Source of the DNA: Bondarzewia mesenterica
Lineage: Eukaryota > Basidiomycota > Agaricomycetes > Russulales > Bondarzewiaceae
Assembly: GCA_004802705.1 (NCBI GenBank)
Contig: SGPL01000020.1
Coordinates: 61,970-125,969 of the forward strand
Reading direction: 5' to 3'
Length of the DNA stretch: 64,000 nt
The position numbers and the translations under genes are program-made. Below are positions 59,911-64,000 of the stretch, in pieces. The notes below the pieces were generated by a model. The model saw nothing but the letters and a program-made list of their open reading frames with translations. It did not search any database and was not told where the DNA came from. Numbering within the stretch: position 1 is the first letter of the stretch; every line of letters starts with the position of its first letter.

Positions 59911-61503
59911 ATGCCAAAACGTGCAGAAAATCCTTTTCTTGATTCTTCTTCTCCTCCTACTCCTGCCAAGCGACCGTACCTAATTACACCCTTAAAGCCA
60001 AAATCTACCCCTAGAGCCTCTAGTTCTGTCCTCTCTACCCCATACACTCCTTACACCCCGTACTCTGTATCTATCCCTTCCGACTCGCCCACGAACCCAT
60101 TTGGATTCAAACATCGATCACAGAAGCTCATCTTGCCAAAATCGACGTCTTTCTCCAAGCATCTTGCTCTCCGTTTTCAGATTGTCAAGAGTCCCGAGCT
60201 GCCCGTCTTTCGACAACCACCGCCCCGCCCAAAATTTGGTCCTCAGCGAATTCGTAGAAATTTTGGATGGGCCACCGCCAGGGGCACATTAATCGACAAG
60301 GGAAAGGCCGTCGGGAAACCAGAGGATGATCAGGTTCTGCCTTACGACGAACAGGGTATCTATCGCATCGTTCAAGTCCCACTTTCCTACAACTTCCGCC
60401 ACCTTCATAAACTCATCCTCTTCATGTTCAACGGCCATCCAAATCCAAAATCAGCCTCTCGCTCACCTACCAAGCCAGGATACCTCTTCGAGGCGCAGGA
60501 CAAGGTGATTATGTGTGATCNACTGGAGAAACCAGGTCAGATCGAGAAGTCGAGGACATGGGCCAAACTCTCGCGCGNCCAAGATCCATATTACTCCGCC
60601 CAATCCATAATGGACTTGGTGGAGACCGCAGAGCAGGCCGATGCGTTGAAAGACGCGTTTGATGTNGAAGGGGACGACTGGAGATGGGAAGGCGAGGAGG
60701 ATTTCACAATTGGCCATGTATGGACCACAAGAGGNGGCGATCTCGANCACGCTATCATCTANGTGAGTCNTNCCGCACTCTTCCTNTACTCGTCNCTCAN
60801 CTCGTCNNAGCATCACGATGCGAAAACNACGATNCATATTACTACGAATACGCAGCCCATCACGACACGCAAAGGCGTAGGCAACAAGCCATTCGTCTTC
60901 CGCGCCTTTGGAGAGATTCATCTCGATCCTTCCTACGTCCCGCCTAAACCCAAACTCATATTTCCCTCCATGGCAAAGTCCAAACCGGCCGCATCATTAC
61001 TGGGTAAGTCCACCTCACCGAACAAGGCGGGTGACACAGGTGCGTCGGAAGAGGAAGAGGACCAGGACCAGGAAGAGGACTTTGACGGCGGGCTCGACAC
61101 GCGCTGTTGGAATCGACCAGACAGCTTTGAACGTTTCATCGCGCTCGCTGCCGAAGCACCCGCACGACAGGACTCGCCGCCGTCGTCAACACCCGGGTTA
61201 GACGACACAGGCCCAGATTCGTCGTTCTCCTCTACCTATTCTTCGTCGCCCCTGCGCCTACCAGTCATCACGCCCGCGCCCGCGCTCGCTTTGACGCGAT
61301 TCAGGGTAGACAGGGTGCAGCGTCGAATGAAGAAATTGGTGGAAAAAGGTATCAAGGATGCTGAGGAAGAGGAAGCGAAGGAGCGCGCCGAGGAGGTTGA
61401 CGAGTTGGATGAAGATGCGGAGGGGGAGGAGGTGACGGAGGTGAAGAAAAGAAATTATAAAGGGAAGGATTGGGATCCGTTTGGGGACGAGGCAGAGATT
61501 TGA
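59911..61503 (+). CDS. Protein with pRiA4b ORF-3-like domain (contains Ns)
   Basis: Two exons (59911-60762, 60811-61503) give 514 residues; the intron GTGAGT...NNAG is 48 nt and could be read through in frame. The start MPKRAENPFLDSS is preferred over an upstream in-frame ATG at 59758. Residues 140-280 fit the pRiA4b ORF-3-like fold: YRIVQVPLSYNFRHLHKLIL, then FMFNG and YLFEAQDKV, and after the intron HITTNTQ with FGEIHL. That domain is widespread in bacteria and plasmids and scattered in fungi; its activity is unknown. The N-terminus is Ser/Thr/Pro-rich, with repeated TPYTPYTPY. The C-terminus has an acidic stretch (EEEEDQDQEEDFD) and a helical Glu/Lys region. About a dozen scattered Ns between 60521 and 60834 leave several residues undetermined. 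Domain assignment is my inference. Confidence 0.72.
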   Translation: MPKRAENPFLDSSSPPTPAKRPYLITPLKPKSTPRASSSVLSTPYTPYTPYSVSIPSDSPTNPFGFKHRSQKLILPKSTSFSKHLALRFQIVKSPELPVFRQPPPRPKFGPQRIRRNFGWATARGTLIDKGKAVGKPEDDQVLPYDEQGIYRIVQVPLSYNFRHLHKLILFMFNGHPNPKSASRSPTKPGYLFEAQDKVIMCDXLEKPGQIEKSRTWAKLSRXQDPYYSAQSIMDLVETAEQADALKDAFDXEGDDWRWEGEEDFTIGHVWTTRXGDLXHAIIXVSXXALFXYSXLXSXXHHDAKXTXHITTNTQPITTRKGVGNKPFVFRAFGEIHLDPSYVPPKPKLIFPSMAKSKPAASLLGKSTSPNKAGDTGASEEEEDQDQEEDFDGGLDTRCWNRPDSFERFIALAAEAPARQDSPPSSTPGLDDTGPDSSFSSTYSSSPLRLPVITPAPALALTRFRVDRVQRRMKKLVEKGIKDAEEEEAKERAEEVDELDEDAEGEEVTEVKKRNYKGKDWDPFGDEAEI

Positions 61504-61784
61504 TTGCGGGTTTTCGTGCCGCTGAGTGTGCGTTTTCTTCTTTTCTTTTTCTTTTTTGGAGACCTGTTTGGTCTGGTATTAGGAGAGTTTGTGAGTACAC
61601 CGACGACGACGCATTTATATATTTTCCGATCATACGCATTGAACATGTCCACCTAGTTCATCGATGCATTGATATCGCACAAGATCCTAGGCTCGCAACA
61701 GTTTGTGCACAATCACACTTCAACCTGGAAAAAATTTCCTCAAACCAGATGGAGACACGCGTGGATCCACCACGCTTACATTCT

Positions 61785-63247
61785 TCAACGCCAAACCACG
61801 CGCATCACCCTCCGTCCAACACCCTCCTTCTGTTCCCGCACCGTTGTAACCGAGCCCATTCCCTCACTCTCGACGGCATTCACAAACGCCTCAACGCCAC
61901 CGCCAACGCCGAAATAAAGTACTTTTGCAGCCACGAGGCACAAATCCGTGGCCCTTCCGACCTCCTCCTTCAAGTCGACATTGAGCGATAAATTGGCAGT
62001 TTGCTCTACCAAGTCTTCGGCGGGAACAGGAGCAGAAAGATTTGTTGAAGAAATAGGACTCGGAACACCCACGGATGCATCACGCAAGACGCGAACCAGA
62101 GCGGGTAGGCTGTCCATCCTGTAGATCGTCTCGGATGTCAACACAACATCGTACCTAGCTGTAACTCTTTCCGAAGTTTCTGCTTCATTGGGAGAAGCAG
62201 GATCGGCGGGGGTGTGCCAGATGGCGTCGACGTCCAGCCCGTCCCACGAGCCGACGAAAAATCGAACGTTTACATGATGCCGTGCGAGAGAGTGGAGGAA
62301 AGCTTGTTTAAATTCGGGCGAGAAGGACAATTCGGAGGGCGTGTGCGGATCTGCGTCTGGTGCGACTGGAGTGCGAGCTCGATAAGTCGAGGATAGGGGA
62401 GACAGTGTCGTGGCCTTGGGCTGTCAACAATCAATTCGCGGTGAGTGCGATGTGAAGTACGTACACCATACGAGCAGAATGTTGGGGAGCGTGACAAGTT
62501 CCAGGACCGAGCGGTTGTAGTCCTGAAGGTGAATGTGCGTTTCGGATGAATCACTTCCGCTTGGGGCATGGAAGAGCTCGTGCAGGAGAAAGAGTGTGGG
62601 GATGGCCGTACCGCACCCTAGCTGCGAAGCAGATGCATGCACCATGCAGTATGAGTCCCCAATGTCAAATGCAAGAAAAAGGAGAATAAAACCGCGTACC
62701 TCCAGTATTCGTTTTCCTATGACCCAACCCTTGCCCTGCTTGCCCACTATTTCTTGCAAGCACTCAGCCAGATCCACGCTGCACTCCCAAGTCTTCAGCC
62801 CGCCCTCGTACACGCCCGGCACCAAGTCCGAAGGCGCGTCCAAAAACCCCAGTGCTCCCTTCTTGCCGTCGCCTTCTTCGCCGACGTCCTGCGCGATCAC
62901 CTGAAATCTAGCGTCGAATAGGTCGCGACGGGCAAGCGTGACAGGCGTACAACCTGAACTTGGAGGTATGTTCAGGGGAGAGTACGACACATTTTCTGGC
63001 AGTGCATCTAGCTGCGATGAGCACGCCGGAACGGGCTTGTTTTTTTTTTTCGAGGATGTAATGCGATAAAAATCGGACTCACCAGCTCAGAAAGAGGGAT
63101 TTCGGAGAATGGTAAGTCAGCTTCGTGAGGCCCTGCAGATGTCGCCTCCGCTTGTGAGCTAAATTGCGTGACGGGCCCGGATGGGATGATATCGAAGGTC
63201 TCGTCCAGGTCATCTGCGAGTTCGAAATCAAAGGTGAATTTTGACAT
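61785..63247 (-). CDS. HPM1: Protein-histidine N-methyltransferase (HPM1/METTL18 type)
   Basis: Four exons (63247-63083, 63011-62700, 62621-62472, 62420-61785) join in frame to 420 residues. After an acidic start (FTFDFELADDLDETFD) comes VSYSPLNIPPS and the family block VYEGGLKTWECSVDLAECL. The SAM-binding motif I is RILELGCGTAIPTLFLL, followed by HLQDYNRSVLELVTLPN, the segment that in this family contains the post-I acidic residue. The second half includes FVGSWDGLD, YDVVLTSETIY and ATDLCLVAAKVLYFGVGGGV, matching motifs IV and V. Yeast Hpm1 and human METTL18 methylate a histidine of ribosomal protein uL3 (Rpl3), which tunes translation; the same role is expected here. The donor of intron 3 is taken as GTATGG, because the better-looking sites nearby break the frame. 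Confidence 0.91.
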
Positions 63248-63556
63248 TGTTGTCCGATGGCTTTTGATCCCTATATACAAAGCGTCACCTGGGCCACGCT
63301 GTGCGACCTCAATATTTTGAAGATGGTACTTTGCAAGTGAATAACTCGCAAGAAATCCGACCGACTTGTCCATGTCAAGGATTGCGAGATTATCTGATAA
63401 CGGGCTACAGGCTAGATACAATCTGATACAATGCATCTACAAGAAAAGACTACATGCACACAGGACCAGTCATCGTACTATACTACAAAGGTCCTGCACA
63501 AATCTATAATATACACAAACCAAAGCATCTTAGTCCCGGGAAAAAAAACGGCGCGG
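63248..63556. other. Intergenic spacer (309 bp)
   Basis: This is the promoter of the methyltransferase gene and 3' flank of the partial gene at the right edge. No motif stands out. Confidence 0.5.
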
Positions 63557-64000
63557 TCAAGGAGATTCCATCAAGAATCGTAAAAATGACCTTCTGGGAC
63601 GTCGGGGTGAAACGTCCAAGCCTGAATGTTCCCAGTCATCCTCTACATCCGCCTCCCCCTCTACCACGTCGAGATCAATGTCTTTCCTTTCCTTCCAGCA
63701 CCCAATCCCTCCCGCTGCCCGACTCTCCCAATCGGCCTTCGCTTCATCGTACGGGTACCCCAAGCCCCTCCTTCTCCCGGGCGGAAGATAAACAAACGTA
63801 TCTCCCAACGACTCTCTCGCCATCTCCTTCAACATTCGCGTCATATCATCGATCTTGTAATACCCTGAGCAGCATCCACACTGTCTCTGGGGTTCAGGAG
63901 GCAATCGAGAAGGTTGCAAGATGAGTCGCTCCAGAATTTCCGAAGATGGCAAGTACGGCGCCCATTCCACGGGACATGCGACTGGCTCAGTGCTCCATTG
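63557..64000 (-). CDS. Unknown protein, C-terminal part (runs off the right edge)
   Basis: The frame is open from the window edge (64000) to a stop at 63557, giving at least 147 residues of the C-terminus. Visible features are a Trp/Pro-rich stretch (EWAPYLPSSEILERL), a Cys cluster (CGCCSGYY), a helical segment (DDMTRMLKEMARESLGD), Arg/Gly-rich PPGRRRGLGYP, an acidic stretch (DIDLDVVEGEADVEDDWE) and a basic end (PRRPRRSFLRFL). I do not recognise the family. The start and any upstream exons lie beyond the window. Confidence 0.6.
   Translation of the reverse strand, partial: QWSTEPVACPVEWAPYLPSSEILERLILQPSRLPPEPQRQCGCCSGYYKIDDMTRMLKEMARESLGDTFVYLPPGRRRGLGYPYDEAKADWESRAAGGIGCWKERKDIDLDVVEGEADVEDDWEHSGLDVSPRRPRRSFLRFLMESP

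Overview
The window is nuclear DNA of a filamentous basidiomycete, most likely a mushroom-forming Agaricomycete. Genes lie densely on both strands and are split by many short GT-AG introns, mostly 45-80 nt. The gene set is fungal: CBP3, TIM50, SPT7, a BEM2-type RhoGAP, CFEM and CBM1 proteins, and DUF2828. Several families have basidiomycete-style architectures. Scattered single Ns (58.1 kb and 60.5-60.8 kb) mark a draft assembly. All gene models were built by hand from conserved family sequence, splice-site reading and frame arithmetic. Each multi-exon model listed at high confidence closes in frame, except CCT8, which carries an apparent 1-nt deletion.

Layout. 0-9 kb, all minus strand: 5' end of an ABC ATPase, an M28 vacuolar membrane protease, a protein with a ubiquitin-like C-terminus, an F-box protein. 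9-17 kb: a gene-poor patch, a small secreted double-psi-barrel protein (+), the mitochondrial complex III assembly factor CBP3 (-), a single-pass membrane protein (-), a single C2H2 zinc-finger protein (+). 17.7-25 kb: one 7.3-kb gene for a BEM2-like RhoGAP (+). 25-33 kb: a mitochondrial carrier in 14 exons (+), a penta-EF-hand protein (-), the SAGA subunit SPT7 (-). 33-43 kb, plus strand: the APC/C activator CDH1, then tRNA-Ala (-), CCT8, an SDR-like membrane protein and TIM50. 44-58 kb: a CBM1-CE16 acetylesterase (-), a DUF2828 von Willebrand-type protein (+), an F-box-like Cys-rich protein (-), a GH30 glycanase (-) and a GPI-anchored CFEM protein (-). 58-64 kb: a non-autonomous DNA transposon, a pRiA4b ORF-3-like protein (+), the histidine methyltransferase HPM1/METTL18 (-) and the 3' end of an unknown gene (-).

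There is no single operon-like system. Most loci are housekeeping (cell cycle, chromatin, chaperonin, mitochondrial import and assembly, polarity signalling), and 44-58 kb is enriched in secreted or cell-wall proteins suited to a plant-polymer degrader. The most unusual signals are in RNA processing. The CE16 gene closes in frame only if a 2-nt micro-exon is used. The carrier gene needs 10- and 11-nt micro-exons and a GC-AG intron. CCT8 has an apparent 1-nt deletion that an alternative acceptor could bypass. SPT7 offers two in-frame donors, one of which gives a 34-nt intron.
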